Part shown: in pieces, positions 17,757 to 26,825 of the stretch | How the letters are laid out: every line of letters begins with the position of its first letter | Numbering within the stretch: the stretch's first letter is position 1 | Origin: Cytobacillus praedii | GTDB taxonomy: Bacteria; Bacillota; Bacilli; Bacillales; Cytobacillaceae | Direction of reading: 5' to 3' | DNA length: 64,000 nt | NCBI RefSeq assembly: GCF_001439605.1 | Contig: NZ_LMBX01000015.1 | Coordinates: forward strand, 1 to 64,000 | The notes under the pieces: model-generated | Database searches by the model: none | Seen by the model: only the letters and a program-made list of their open reading frames with translations | Told to the model about the DNA's origin: nothing | Translations under genes and position numbers: made by a program

Positions 17757-18752
17757 TTAATACCATCTATCACAGGCTACTATGTGTCCCTCACTAACCT
17801 CTGTAGCAGCCGGATATTTTTGGAAACATTCTTTCGAAGCCTTAAAACATCGTGAAGCAAAATAACACCCTGGTCCCGGATTAACCGGAGTAGGAGGTTC
17901 TCCCTGAATCTTAATAATCTCCCTCTGTTCATCTGGATCAATAGATGAACAGTTAGATATTAAAGCTTGAGTATAGGGATGCTTAGGATTGTTTATGATT
18001 GTATCGCTATCCCCATATTCCACCACTTTTCCTAAATACATGACAGCTATTTTGTCTGAAACGTATCGTGTTAAGGCAATATCATGACTGATAAAAATAA
18101 CAGTGGCATTCTTTTCCTTACTTAATGTTAGGAGCATATTGATAATTTCTGATCGGACGGATACATCCAGCATTGAAACAGGCTCATCAGCAATGATAAA
18201 TTTAGGTTCAAAAAGCATGGAACGCAGTATGGATATTCGCTGCAATTGTCCACCTGAAAGTTCATGAGAATATCTCTTCATGATCTCATCTGCAGGACGA
18301 AGACCACCTGACTCCAATGCCTTTATACATATTTCTCTCCTTTCTGCATTTGTTTTTCCAATCCCATGAATTTTTAAAGGTCTCAATAAAATTTGCTCGA
18401 TTGTATCTCTTGGGGTAAACGTATCAAAAGGATTTTGAAAAACAATTTGAACCATTCTTCTAAATTTTTTTGTATCTTTCTTCATCAATTCTTTAGTGGA
18501 AACACTATCAATATATACATCGCCATTTGTAGGATTTTCTAGTCTTGCTAGAACCTTGCCTAAAGTAGATTTTCCACAACCACTTTCCCCAATCACCCCT
18601 AAGATTTCCCCACGTTCCAATTCAATCGAGACCTGATCTACCGCCTTTATCCATTTTCGTTCCTCCCGTATCGACATAAAAAGATTTTTGCTTTTTTGCG
18701 GATACCACATGGAAATCTTATCAATCTTTATAAACGGGCTTTTGGTCTTCAT
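17757..18752 (-). CDS. Oligopeptide ABC transporter ATP-binding protein (OppF/DppF type)
   Basis: This is one of the two nucleotide-binding subunits driving peptide import. It shows Walker A GESGCGKSTLGK near 56-67, the signature LSGGQLQRI near 164, Walker B FIIADEPVSMLDVS and the H-loop ISHDIAL. The C-terminal oligopeptide extension is present (NPGPGCYFASRCFKASKECF), whose four cysteines can hold an iron-sulphur cluster in relatives. GGAGGTGAG precedes the ATG, and the gene overlaps the upstream ATPase gene by 32 bases, so translation is coupled. Confidence 0.9.
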   Translation of the reverse strand: MKTKSPFIKIDKISMWYPQKSKNLFMSIREERKWIKAVDQVSIELERGEILGVIGESGCGKSTLGKVLARLENPTNGDVYIDSVSTKELMKKDTKKFRRMVQIVFQNPFDTFTPRDTIEQILLRPLKIHGIGKTNAERREICIKALESGGLRPADEIMKRYSHELSGGQLQRISILRSMLFEPKFIIADEPVSMLDVSVRSEIINMLLTLSKEKNATVIFISHDIALTRYVSDKIAVMYLGKVVEYGDSDTIINNPKHPYTQALISNCSSIDPDEQREIIKIQGEPPTPVNPGPGCYFASRCFKASKECFQKYPAATEVSEGHIVACDRWY

Positions 18753-19725
18753 TTATTAACTCACCTCCGCTTGAATACAAGTGACACCATACTGTATTCT
18801 CATTCATTTCTACACCTAATGGTTTCTCTTGTTTGCATTTTTCCGTAGCCTGTTGACATCGTGGAGCAAAAATACATCCCTCTTGTTTCACTGACAAATT
18901 AGGGAGATAACCGCTTATACCAGTTAGTTTTAATTTCTCCCCCTTAAGGGAAGGAAAAGACGATAAAAGCCCTCGTGTATAAGGATGTTTGGGATTCTTT
19001 AAAACATCTTTAACATATCCAATCTCCATAAATTCCCCAGCATACATGACTGCAATTTTATTGCATGAAGCGGCCACTACTGATATATCATGGGTAATCA
19101 TAATTCTTGTTACATCCAAGGTCTGTTCCATTTTTACAATTTCATCTAATATCTGTCCTTGTGTTACTACATCAAGTGCAGTCGTTGCTTCATCCATAAT
19201 TAATAATTTGGGATTATGGACTAAGCTTATGGCAATTGATACCCTTTGCAGCATTCCTCCTGATAATTCGTGAGGATACAGCGTATACACTCTTTCCGAA
19301 AGATTTACCAATCTAAGCAGATAAGTAATTCGGCTGAAAATTTCTTCTTTGCTCGCATTTGGTTTATGCACCCTATAAATATCTTCAATTTGCGGACCAA
19401 TCCGATGCACAGGACTAAGTGCATTCATGGACTTTTGAAAAACAACCGCAAGTTCATTCCATCTAATGTTTTTCAATTCCTTCTGATTTAATTGAACTAA
19501 ATCCTTCCCAATAAAATTTGCCTTCCCCGTAATTTGCGTATTTTTTTCAGGCAATAATCTTAAGAGCGCCATTGCTAAAGTAGATTTTCCTGAACCCGAT
19601 TCTCCTACTATTCCTAAAGAATCACCTTTATTAATTTTCAAGTTAACATTTTTCACTGCATAAACTTTTTTACTTTTATTCACATATGTTACGCTAAAAT
19701 CCTTGATCTCTAATAATTGATTCAT
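18721..19725 (-). CDS. Oligopeptide ABC transporter ATP-binding protein (OppD/DppD type)
   Basis: This is the partner ATPase of the importer. Walker A is GESGSGKSTLAM near 40, the signature LSGGMLQRVSIA near 157, Walker B LLIMDEATTALDVV and the switch MITHDISV. The C-terminal extension GCIFAPRCQQATEKC carries the usual cysteines. Its start touches the stop of the permease gene before it, and GGGTGGAG lies in front. Gene order permease-permease-ATPase-ATPase is that of dpp/opp operons. Confidence 0.9.
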   Translation of the reverse strand: MNQLLEIKDFSVTYVNKSKKVYAVKNVNLKINKGDSLGIVGESGSGKSTLAMALLRLLPEKNTQITGKANFIGKDLVQLNQKELKNIRWNELAVVFQKSMNALSPVHRIGPQIEDIYRVHKPNASKEEIFSRITYLLRLVNLSERVYTLYPHELSGGMLQRVSIAISLVHNPKLLIMDEATTALDVVTQGQILDEIVKMEQTLDVTRIMITHDISVVAASCNKIAVMYAGEFMEIGYVKDVLKNPKHPYTRGLLSSFPSLKGEKLKLTGISGYLPNLSVKQEGCIFAPRCQQATEKCKQEKPLGVEMNENTVWCHLYSSGGELINEDQKPVYKD

Positions 19726-20588
19726 TATTCTCCACCCTTCCCGTTGCTATGTTTCGGGTTCAGAACGTGGTTTAATCCATCACCTAGCAAATAAAATACT
19801 GTTACTGTTAGTACTATTGCCACCCCAGCAAAAGTAGCAATCCACCAAGCAGATGTAATATATTGCTTGCCCATAAAGATCATTTGTCCCCAGCTAATTA
19901 CATTAGGGTCACCAAGCCCTAAGAAGCTGAGCCCTGCTTCTGTTAATATTGCATTTGACATGCCGATTGTCGTATTTGCTAGGACTGGAAAAATACCATT
20001 TGGAATAATGTATTTAAATAGAATTTGAGTCTTGCTCTCCCCCATGGTTATAGCGCTCTTTACAAATGTTCTTTCCCTTAAAGAAAGTGCCTGCGCTCTT
20101 ATGAGCTTGGCATTGCTAGGCCAAGTGGTTAGACCAATTACTATCATAACGTTTGTAATACTATTATCAAAAAGGGCTATTACTAGAAGGATAAGAAAAA
20201 ATGTAGGCACCATCATGAACGCATTAATACACTCTGAAACAATTAAATCTAGCTTACCGCCAAAGTAGCCAGCAATTCCGCCAATTAAAATACCTAAAAC
20301 AGCGGATATAAGAGCAGATATAACAGCTACCATCAAGGAGGTTCGTACCCCGTAGATAATCATGCTGAAGACATCTTGGCCCAAATGATTAGTTCCAAGC
20401 AGATGTCCATTTACTCCTAGACCATTTAAAATATCTTGACCATAATGATATGGGTCTAACGGAGCAAGAATTGGTGAAAGAATCCCAACAAGCAATAGAA
20501 ATAGTATGCCGAATACTCCTAATTTGAGCTGTATATCACCATTGATTACTTTAAAGGTTGCATAAGTATTCTTCTTTACGCTTAACAT
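19725..20588 (-). CDS. Oligopeptide ABC transporter permease (OppC/DppC type)
   Basis: The 287-residue integral membrane protein has an N-terminal helix (about 24-44), a loop HLLGTNHLGQDVFSMIIYG typical of OppC/DppC, then five helices. The coupling motif for the ATPase is ITMGESKTQILFKYIIPNG (E-x-x-x-x-x-x-x-x-x-I-x-x-P-N). AGGGGGACC precedes the ATG, and the gene follows the first permease by 14 bases. Confidence 0.9.
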   Translation of the reverse strand: MLSVKKNTYATFKVINGDIQLKLGVFGILFLLLVGILSPILAPLDPYHYGQDILNGLGVNGHLLGTNHLGQDVFSMIIYGVRTSLMVAVISALISAVLGILIGGIAGYFGGKLDLIVSECINAFMMVPTFFLILLVIALFDNSITNVMIVIGLTTWPSNAKLIRAQALSLRERTFVKSAITMGESKTQILFKYIIPNGIFPVLANTTIGMSNAILTEAGLSFLGLGDPNVISWGQMIFMGKQYITSAWWIATFAGVAIVLTVTVFYLLGDGLNHVLNPKHSNGKGGE

Positions 20589-20602
20589 GGCAGGTCCCCC
20601 TT

Positions 20603-21565
20603 TTAGAATCGGATTCGTGGGTCAAATGTGGCATAAACGATATCTACCAGAACCATGACAACTGCAACCGAAATTGACATAATCAGATAGATTCCCATAA
20701 GGGTTGGATAATCGCGCTGATTGATTGCAGTTAGCATTAAACTGCCAGTTCCAGGCCAAGCAAAGACGGTTTCAATCAGAGCAACCCCTGTAATTAAATA
20801 GGCTAATGAAATGCCAAAAATTGTGATAGTAGGTAAAATAGCATTACGGAGGATATATTTATTAAATATTTTCCTTTCACTCATTCCCGTTGCTCTTAAT
20901 GTGACGATAAAATCCTCATTAGTCACTTGCAAAATAGATGATTTTGCAATTCTGAAATATATAGGGATTTCCACAAGCACTAATGTGCACACTGGCAAAA
21001 CCATATGTACGATTACATCCAAAATATAATCGAATCCGGTATGAGCATCACGTGTATTGATCATTCCATAAGAGGGGAGGAGACCCAACACAGATGAAAA
21101 GATAATTATTAAAATCAAACCAAGCCAGAAAGCTGGCATAGAGTTAAAAATATATGCTGCTCCTGAAAAGATAACATCAATTTTTGATCCTTCATTTTTG
21201 GCAGCATACATACCCATTAATGTTCCAATGATAACAGCCAAAATAGCGGCAGTAAGTACTAATAGAAGAGTTGGAACAATTCTCTCAGTAATCATTGCCA
21301 TAACCTCTTTATTGTAAATAATTGATATTCCTAAATCCCCCGTTAGGGCATTTTTCAGATATATGGCATACTGGGTTATCATTGGCTTATCAAACCCATA
21401 TTTTTCTTCCAAAGCCGTACGTAGAATAGGATCATCGTTATCTTTTCCCATAATCGTAGATATAGGATCTCCAGGAGCTAATCTGATAATAATAAAATTT
21501 ATTGTAAAAACAACAAAAATCGTTAATAGCCCCATGAATACTCTTCTCGTAACATACTTTTTCAC
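20603..21565 (-). CDS. Oligopeptide ABC transporter permease (OppB/DppB type)
   Basis: The 320-residue permease has the OppB N terminus (RRVFMGLLTIFVVFTINFII, then RLAPGDPI) and six helices, with the ATPase-docking loop ATGMSERKIFNKYILRNAIL. It starts with GTG behind AGGGGGGAAATAGA. It is the first gene of the peptide block. The 180 bases upstream are shared with the divergent TetR gene and hold a TATAAT box overlapping a palindrome, so this gene is likely the target of that regulator. Confidence 0.9.
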   Translation of the reverse strand: MKKYVTRRVFMGLLTIFVVFTINFIIIRLAPGDPISTIMGKDNDDPILRTALEEKYGFDKPMITQYAIYLKNALTGDLGISIIYNKEVMAMITERIVPTLLLVLTAAILAVIIGTLMGMYAAKNEGSKIDVIFSGAAYIFNSMPAFWLGLILIIIFSSVLGLLPSYGMINTRDAHTGFDYILDVIVHMVLPVCTLVLVEIPIYFRIAKSSILQVTNEDFIVTLRATGMSERKIFNKYILRNAILPTITIFGISLAYLITGVALIETVFAWPGTGSLMLTAINQRDYPTLMGIYLIMSISVAVVMVLVDIVYATFDPRIRF

Positions 21566-21632
21566 TCTATTTCCCCCCCTGTTAAACTTCTTTTTATCTA
21601 GAAGTTATAAAAAATATCAAATTCCCCTTCCG

Positions 21633-21654
21633 ATATGAACACGTTCATATTATA
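21633..21654 (-). promoter_or_regulatory. Probable TetR operator over the opp -10 box
   Basis: ATATGAAC and GTTCATAT face each other across AC (21633-21650), an 18-base near-perfect palindrome. On the minus strand a TATAAT box (21654-21649) runs into it. Repressor bound here would block the promoter of the peptide operon. The site lies about 100 bases before the TetR gene. Confidence 0.55.
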
Positions 21655-21749
21655 ATCAAAATATTAGCAACAATTTTTGATAGTGTCAACAGAATATTCT
21701 GTCTATTCTAAATTTTTATTTTATGATTCAAAAGACTACTATTTAAGGA

Positions 21750-22364
21750 GTGAGTTCTATTCCTAAACAAACATTTTTCAATTTGCCAGATGAAAAAAAG
21801 CAAAAAATAATAGATGCAACATATAACATTTTTATTTATGAAAAATATGAGGATGTAAACATCCGAGATATCGCTAAAAAAGCCGGTATTTCGATTGGTA
21901 GTTTCTATCAATATTTTCATGACAAAGATGATTTGTATTTATACTTTTTTACTTGTATCGAAATGAAATATATGGACAAACAAAAGGAAAAAACAAGCAG
22001 TATTTTATTTGGAAAGGAAACAATACCCATCGAGGAAGTATGTACACAAATTGAAGTTGAATTTAATCGCACATGGTATAAGGTCCCTATGGAAGTTATG
22101 CAAAAGTTTTACTTTGGGGAGTATAGTAGAGAGCTACATGCTTGTTTAATGGATGAACTTATGGAGTATAAAAATGCTGGAAAATTAAAGGATTCTGTTG
22201 ACACACAATTTATTTTCCATTTATACACAACATCTATGTTTAATATATTGAACTACTTTAGGGATAACGATATTACGGATGAAAACGAAAGATTGGAAAT
22301 CAAAAAAAAGTATTATCAAGATATATTTCTTAATGGAATACTAAAAGATTTAGAGGATAAGTGA
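21750..22364 (+). CDS. TetR family transcriptional regulator, start codon unclear
   Basis: The protein has an N-terminal helix-turn-helix (VNIRDIAKKAGISIGSFYQYF, about 34-54) and a C-terminal ligand domain, total about 200 residues. It probably controls the divergent peptide transporter operon. The start is odd. Related proteins begin MPKQTFFNLP, but here the codon before PKQTFFNLP is ATT (21759), not ATG. AAGGAG at 21745-21750 is well spaced for ATT at 21759 and too close for GTG at 21750. Either ATT is used, GTG is used weakly, or the start was lost by mutation. I give the GTG coordinate as the conservative choice. Confidence 0.75.
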   Translation: MSSIPKQTFFNLPDEKKQKIIDATYNIFIYEKYEDVNIRDIAKKAGISIGSFYQYFHDKDDLYLYFFTCIEMKYMDKQKEKTSSILFGKETIPIEEVCTQIEVEFNRTWYKVPMEVMQKFYFGEYSRELHACLMDELMEYKNAGKLKDSVDTQFIFHLYTTSMFNILNYFRDNDITDENERLEIKKKYYQDIFLNGILKDLEDK

Positions 22365-22390
22365 ACATACAAAAAGTTCAACTATAAAAC

Positions 22391-22438
22391 AAAGAAACGG
22401 TTCTCCCTGCTTCTATGGAAGCATGAGAACCGTCCCTT
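22391..22438. repeat. R3 palindrome, copy 2
   Basis: AAACGGTTCTC and GAGAACCGTCCC arms with an inner GCTTC/GAAGC stem follow the TetR stop by 26 bases. It probably acts as its terminator. Confidence 0.75.
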
Positions 22439-22465
22439 GTTTGATTACTCACTCATTATCTACTA

Positions 22466-22575
22466 ATTTAATATTCTTCGATAATGAGTAATAAGCGTAT
22501 AATCATCTTCATGAACAATCATTATTGCTGTATCAAAAACCTTCCCCAGTAGTGATGCACACATTAATTCTAGAA
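22466..22575 (-). pseudogene. Unidentified gene tail
   Basis: A minus-strand frame of about 36 codons (ELMCASLLGKVFDTAIMIV, HEDDYTLITHYRRILN, stop) looks protein-like but has no upstream continuation. I do not recognise the family. It may be the end of a gene lost when this region was rearranged. Confidence 0.25.
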
Positions 22576-22995
22576 TTCTTCAAGTTCACCTTAGGAAGAA
22601 AATAAGAAAGCATAATAGAATTATTTCATATAATAACCTTGTTTAAGCTAACTGATCGATACCTCAATAATGACATTAACCTTATCAAAAAATTGGTTCC
22701 TAAGATTTAATCATCAAATTCCAAAATTCTATTTTATTATAACTACTTTTGTATTTTTAAATTCCCTCATCTACATCCAAACTCTTTTTTTATTTTTAAT
22801 AAATTTCTCTTAATGGACCTGATTTATTTTTTTAGTAAGGCTTGAGTTGTATAAAACTCCCAGTTCCCTTCCCTGTCACCATAATATGACCCTAAAATAA
22901 TAATCAGCGCACACCCTTGTTAAGATCTGACACCTTTCAAGTATACAAAAATAAGCGCAGTTCCTGAACCTGGCTTCTATATTCGATAGAAGTTA

Positions 22996-23236
22996 AGTGG
23001 ATGATGGCTCAGATTCAGTTGAAAACCATGAGAAACGTCCTTCATCAAATGAATGATGGCCTAAAATCGGTTGAAAACCATGGAGAACCTCCTTCATCAA
23101 GCAAATGAAGGACCAAACTCGATTGAAAACTATGGGAAACGTCCTTCATCAAGTGAATGAAGGCCAAACTCGGTTGAACACCATGAGTAACCTCCTTCAT
23201 TAAGTGAATGAAGGCACAAATTCAATCAAAAACTTA
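22996..23236 (+). repeat. Tandem array of 51-52 bp units
   Basis: About four and a half copies share TTGAAAACCATGAGAAAC and CCTTCATCAAGTGAATGAAGG-like parts. The TTGAAAA marker occurs at 23019, 23071 and 23123, and as TTGAACA at 23174, giving periods of 52, 52 and 51. Each junction holds the hairpin CCTTCAT/ATGAAGG. There is no reading frame through the array. The rest of the gap between TetR and hpt shows only the R3 palindrome and two gene remnants. Confidence 0.75.
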
Positions 23237-23507
23237 TCATTTATGGGTTTCAGCTGCTAATTGAGCGTTCTAGAAAAAGGTTTACTGTTAAATTTTAAAG
23301 AATATGACAGTTCAAAAGGTACTCAACAATCTGCTAGTAAAAGCGTTATTCTGAACAGAGCCAAATAAAAAGAGATGGCAGCCGCCACCCCTTTAATGTT
23401 TTGTGCCACAATCATGCCCGTTTAAGTGAGCATTTGATTTTTACTATCTATCCTTCACGTCTTAAAAGAGGGTGAATGCTGCAACTAAAAGACCAGCAGA
23501 AACTTCT

Positions 23508-23762
23508 TGAAATCCCAGGAGTGATTATTTCCACATTATATTTATTTAATACTTTCTTTAAGTTTTCCCTTTCAGCTTCCCATTGCATCTGTCTTTTTCG
23601 GAAAAACTTCTTTATAATTTTCACCTAAGATAATTCTCTCGTTTCTTCTGTTAAGAAATCGTCATCACTTTGATCTTCCTTCGCTGGAAATACAAATTCA
23701 GATTGAGCGATAACGACTCTTTTCAAAGGAGCAAATTCACTTTTCACAAAAACATTGCTCAC
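23508..23762 (-). pseudogene. Remnant of an amidinotransferase/dimethylarginine hydrolase-like gene
   Basis: After hpt, the minus strand reads VFVKSEFAPLKRVVIAQSEF then QSDDDFLTEETRELS and a stop. Past the stop it goes on with QMQWEAERENLKKVLNKYNV and EIITP. K-S-E-x-x-x-L-K-R-V is the start of the guanidine-modifying amidinotransferase fold. A frameshift is needed between the two parts, and the catalytic domain is absent. Family call from pattern only. Confidence 0.45.
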
Positions 23763-23785
23763 ATCAATTCGAATTGCAGTTACGA

Positions 23786-24310
23786 TTAATTTTCTATTAC
23801 TTCAAAAATATAAGGTGTATTCCGGTAATGGTGGCCATAGTTCAGTCCATATCCCGCTATAAACTTATCTTCTATTACAAACCCTGTATAATCTACATTC
23901 ATATCCACTTGTCTGCGTGAAGGTTTATCGAGGAATGTACAAGTCTTCATACTTTTTGGGTTTCTTTTTTTCAGAAAATCATAGACTGTTTTCATCGTAT
24001 GCCCTGAATCTAGGATATCATCTACGATTAAGACATCATAATCGGAAATATCTATCGTCAAACCAGATACAATTTCTACTTTTCCCGTACTTTCTTTTCC
24101 GAATCCGTAACTTGAAGTTTCCATAAATTCAATTCTAACAGGAACGGTTATGTGCCGGACAAGGTCTGCTGTGAAAATAAAACTTCCTCTTAATAACGAG
24201 ATAATAAGGAGATTTTTATCCTCATTTTGGTAGTCACTCGATATCGTTAAACCTAGTTCTTTCACTTTCTCCTCTATTTTTTCTTTACTATACAAAATAT
24301 TTTTTTTCAT
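23786..24310 (-). CDS. hpt: Hypoxanthine phosphoribosyltransferase
   Basis: This enzyme converts hypoxanthine or guanine and PRPP to IMP or GMP in purine salvage. The 174 residues carry the PRPP loop VLIVDDILDSGHTM (about 95-108), the flexible loop region FMETSSYGFGKES, and the C-terminal FVIEDKFIAGYGLNYGHHYRN block. I chose ATG at 24310 because GGAAGGTGA lies before it. It follows a nucleobase permease gene, now broken, which suggests one purine uptake operon. Bacillus has a housekeeping hpt near ftsH; this looks like an extra copy, an inference from the neighbours. Confidence 0.85.
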   Translation of the reverse strand: MKKNILYSKEKIEEKVKELGLTISSDYQNEDKNLLIISLLRGSFIFTADLVRHITVPVRIEFMETSSYGFGKESTGKVEIVSGLTIDISDYDVLIVDDILDSGHTMKTVYDFLKKRNPKSMKTCTFLDKPSRRQVDMNVDYTGFVIEDKFIAGYGLNYGHHYRNTPYIFEVIEN

Positions 24311-24355
24311 TGTTTTCACCTTCCTAGTCATTTTCTATAATTATATGTGTTTCAT

Positions 24356-25642
24356 TTAAAATACGTACTGAATAACCATATTGCTTATAAACAGAATAGC
24401 AATCATATATAGTGCTGGGTGAATTTCCTTCCCTTTCCCCATTAAGAGCTTTATTAGCGGATATAAAATAAAGCCGACTGCCATCCCATCTGCAATGCTA
24501 TAGGTTAATGGAATTAATACAATAATTAATAGTGCTGGAAAGCTCTCTGTTAAGTCTTCCATTGAGATATGAACAATATTTTGCAGCATAAGGAGCCCGA
24601 TTAATATTAGAATTGGCGAAACGGCACTAGCCGGTACGATTTTAATAACTGGGATAAACAGGATCGAAAGAAGAAACATACATCCAGTAACAATGCTCGT
24701 CAATCCTGTTCTTCCACCGGCTGTAATGCCTGCAGCTGCTTCCACTGATGCTACAGTAGGGCTTGTACCAAAAATTCCAGAAGAAAGTACTGAAACAGCC
24801 GTAGCCTGGAGAGATTTCTTGCTGCTTTCAGGCCGGTTTAACATGTTGCTATGCCCATGTATCAATCCGATATTTTCAAACACAATGACCATCGCAAAAG
24901 AGAGGGATGTTAGCCAGAAAAGAATATTTCCTGCTTATCCCCACGATATTTGGCCAAACACCCCTAGGTATTCATGAAAAGATGGCATTGAAAAGGATAC
25001 CCCCTCAAAGTTGGCTCCTCCTAGCCATATGGATAGAAATGAAGTAATGATTATGCTTAATAATAGGTTACCTGGTACATTTTTTATAAATAATAAAATA
25101 GTAATAAGTAAACCAATAAATGTTACGATCACTGTCGGACTACTTAAATCCCCTATTGCAAGAAGCGTGTGATCAGAACTTGTAATGATCCCAGCATTTT
25201 CAAATCCTATTAAAATCAGCAGTATTCCAATTCCAATAGTAATGGCTTCTTTTAAGGAATTAGGAATAGCTGAAGTGATCACTCTTGCCAACGGAGTAAA
25301 GGCAATTACAACAAAAATGAGTCCAGAAACAAAAACCATTGCCAGCGCTTCCTGCCAGGAAAAGCCCCCAGATTGAACAATTGTATAGGTAAACATCGCA
25401 TTAAGACCTATTCCAGGAATAATTAGCAGAGGCGTATTGCTCCAGATGCCCATGATTAAACATCCAATAAAACTGGATAAGATCGTTGCAATGATCCCTG
25501 CCTCCATCGGAATTCCTGCTACAGCTAAAATCGTCGCATTAACAATAATGATATAGGCCACTGTTATATATGATATAAGACCAGCAGAAATTTCTTTCCC
25601 CATCGTCGTATCATATTGATTAAATTTAAAAAAACGCTCCAT
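24356..25642 (-). pseudogene. AzgA-type purine permease (PbuG/PbuO-like) with in-frame stop
   Basis: The first 236 codons read as an intact NCS2/AzgA purine permease (FKFNQYDTTMGKEISAGL, then IPGIGLNAMFTY and QEALAMVFVSG). A TAA at 24935-24937 follows FGQISWG. The same frame then continues without gap through AGNILFWLTSL and VIVFENIG, HSNMLN, TSPTVASVEAAAGI to a normal end, about 428 codons. One base change would restore it. The lesion may be real or a base-call error. GAAGGTGA sets the ATG. It stands before hpt and diverges from a LysR gene, so it would have imported the substrate of hpt. Confidence 0.8.
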
Positions 25643-25768
25643 ATTAATCACCTTCTAACTATGAACATCAAATGAAAACATGGAAGTAATCATAACATGG
25701 ACTTAGCTATTCGAAAAATATATAATTTATATAGAAACCATATATTTTTTGTATTGAAGGAGAAATAA

Positions 25769-26650
25769 ATGGACATTAAACAATTGCGGTTTTTTATAGC
25801 CATAGCTGAGGAAAAGAATATAACAGCGGCTGCCACAAGGCTGCATATGTCGCAGCCGCCTCTAAGCATGCAGTTAAAACAAATAGAAAATGAGCTTGGT
25901 GTTCAATTGTTTGAACGAAGCGGGAAGGGTATGGAATTAACGGATAAAGGCAGTGTACTCTACCAAAGAGCATTACATTTGGTGAACAGTATAGAAGAAA
26001 TAAAACATGAATTAAAGGAAACTGACGAGGGAAAAAGAGGTGTCATTTCAGTAGGGATTAACACCTTATCTCTATCAGGTTTTTCAGAGGTGCTACAAGT
26101 CTTCCACAAAAAGTATCCCTTTGTTTCGTTAAAAATTGTTCAAAATGACTCTTTTTATTTAGCAGAAATGATAAAAACAAGAGCGATTGAATTGGCATTT
26201 GTACGCCTTCCCTTGGAACATCGTGGACTGACTTACCATCATCTAATGAACGAGCCATTTTTTTTCGTTACAAATAAAGAAACACACACGATTTCATTAG
26301 AGGAGATTTCCCATACCCCTCTTATCATTCCAAGTACAGAAGGCTTGGGGATATATAGTACGATTCTTGAGGCATTTACAAGGCAAAACCTCCAACTAAA
26401 CAAAATGGCTGAGTGCTCAGATATGCATACATTATTGGAATTAGTTAATGGAGGAATAGGGGCAACGATTGTTCCTAAATCTGTTATAGATGTCTATATG
26501 GACAAAATCCCCTATTCTATCCCGATCAATAACGCTGATCTGATGTCTTCTTTAGGAGTCATTTGGCTTGAAAATCATTATGTCTCTACACCTGCAAAAA
26601 ACCTTATAGAATTAATAAAGGAATACTATGGAATTTCACAAAATAATTAA
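25769..26650 (+). CDS. LysR family transcriptional regulator
   Basis: The 293-residue protein has the N-terminal winged helix (MDIKQLRFFIAIAEEKNITA, then LHMSQPPLSMQLKQIENELG) and the two-lobed effector domain typical of the family. GAAGGAG stands before the ATG. It is divergent from the purine permease and hpt genes across about 125 bases, the standard arrangement for a LysR regulator and its target. The effector may be a purine, but the sequence does not show it. The shared gap contains AT-rich dyads (TATATAATTTATATA) that could be its binding sites. Confidence 0.85.
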   Translation: MDIKQLRFFIAIAEEKNITAAATRLHMSQPPLSMQLKQIENELGVQLFERSGKGMELTDKGSVLYQRALHLVNSIEEIKHELKETDEGKRGVISVGINTLSLSGFSEVLQVFHKKYPFVSLKIVQNDSFYLAEMIKTRAIELAFVRLPLEHRGLTYHHLMNEPFFFVTNKETHTISLEEISHTPLIIPSTEGLGIYSTILEAFTRQNLQLNKMAECSDMHTLLELVNGGIGATIVPKSVIDVYMDKIPYSIPINNADLMSSLGVIWLENHYVSTPAKNLIELIKEYYGISQNN

Positions 26651-26678
26651 ATACTAAAACCTGGAGAAACCACAAATA

Positions 26679-26815
26679 GCAGCTAAGAAATCAAAATTTC
26701 ATTAAAGGAGTTACTCCACAATCTGACCCTTAACATAAAAAAAGAGCGTAATTCTTGCTGCAGAATCACGCCCGATAGTTGAAATCGATATTGAACTAAA
26801 GCCCCTTTAGCTTAA
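26679..26815. repeat. R1 dispersed repeat, long copy A
   Basis: The segment from GCAGCTAAGAAATC through CTACAATCTG-like and TTCTTGCTGCAGAATCACG to GATATTGAACTAAAG is nearly the same, at roughly 90 percent by eye, as 38459-38597. It holds an ATTCTTGCTGCAGAAT hairpin. It fills the gap between lysR and plsY. Confidence 0.75.
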
Positions 26816-26825
26816 CAAGTAATAC

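Noticed and set aside
22996-23236. CRISPR array
   Set aside because: Units of 52 bases follow each other directly with no unique spacers, and no cas genes are near.
25643-25768. Purine riboswitch before the permease
   Set aside because: The gap shared with the LysR gene is too short and AT-rich, and the conserved three-way junction pattern is not visible.
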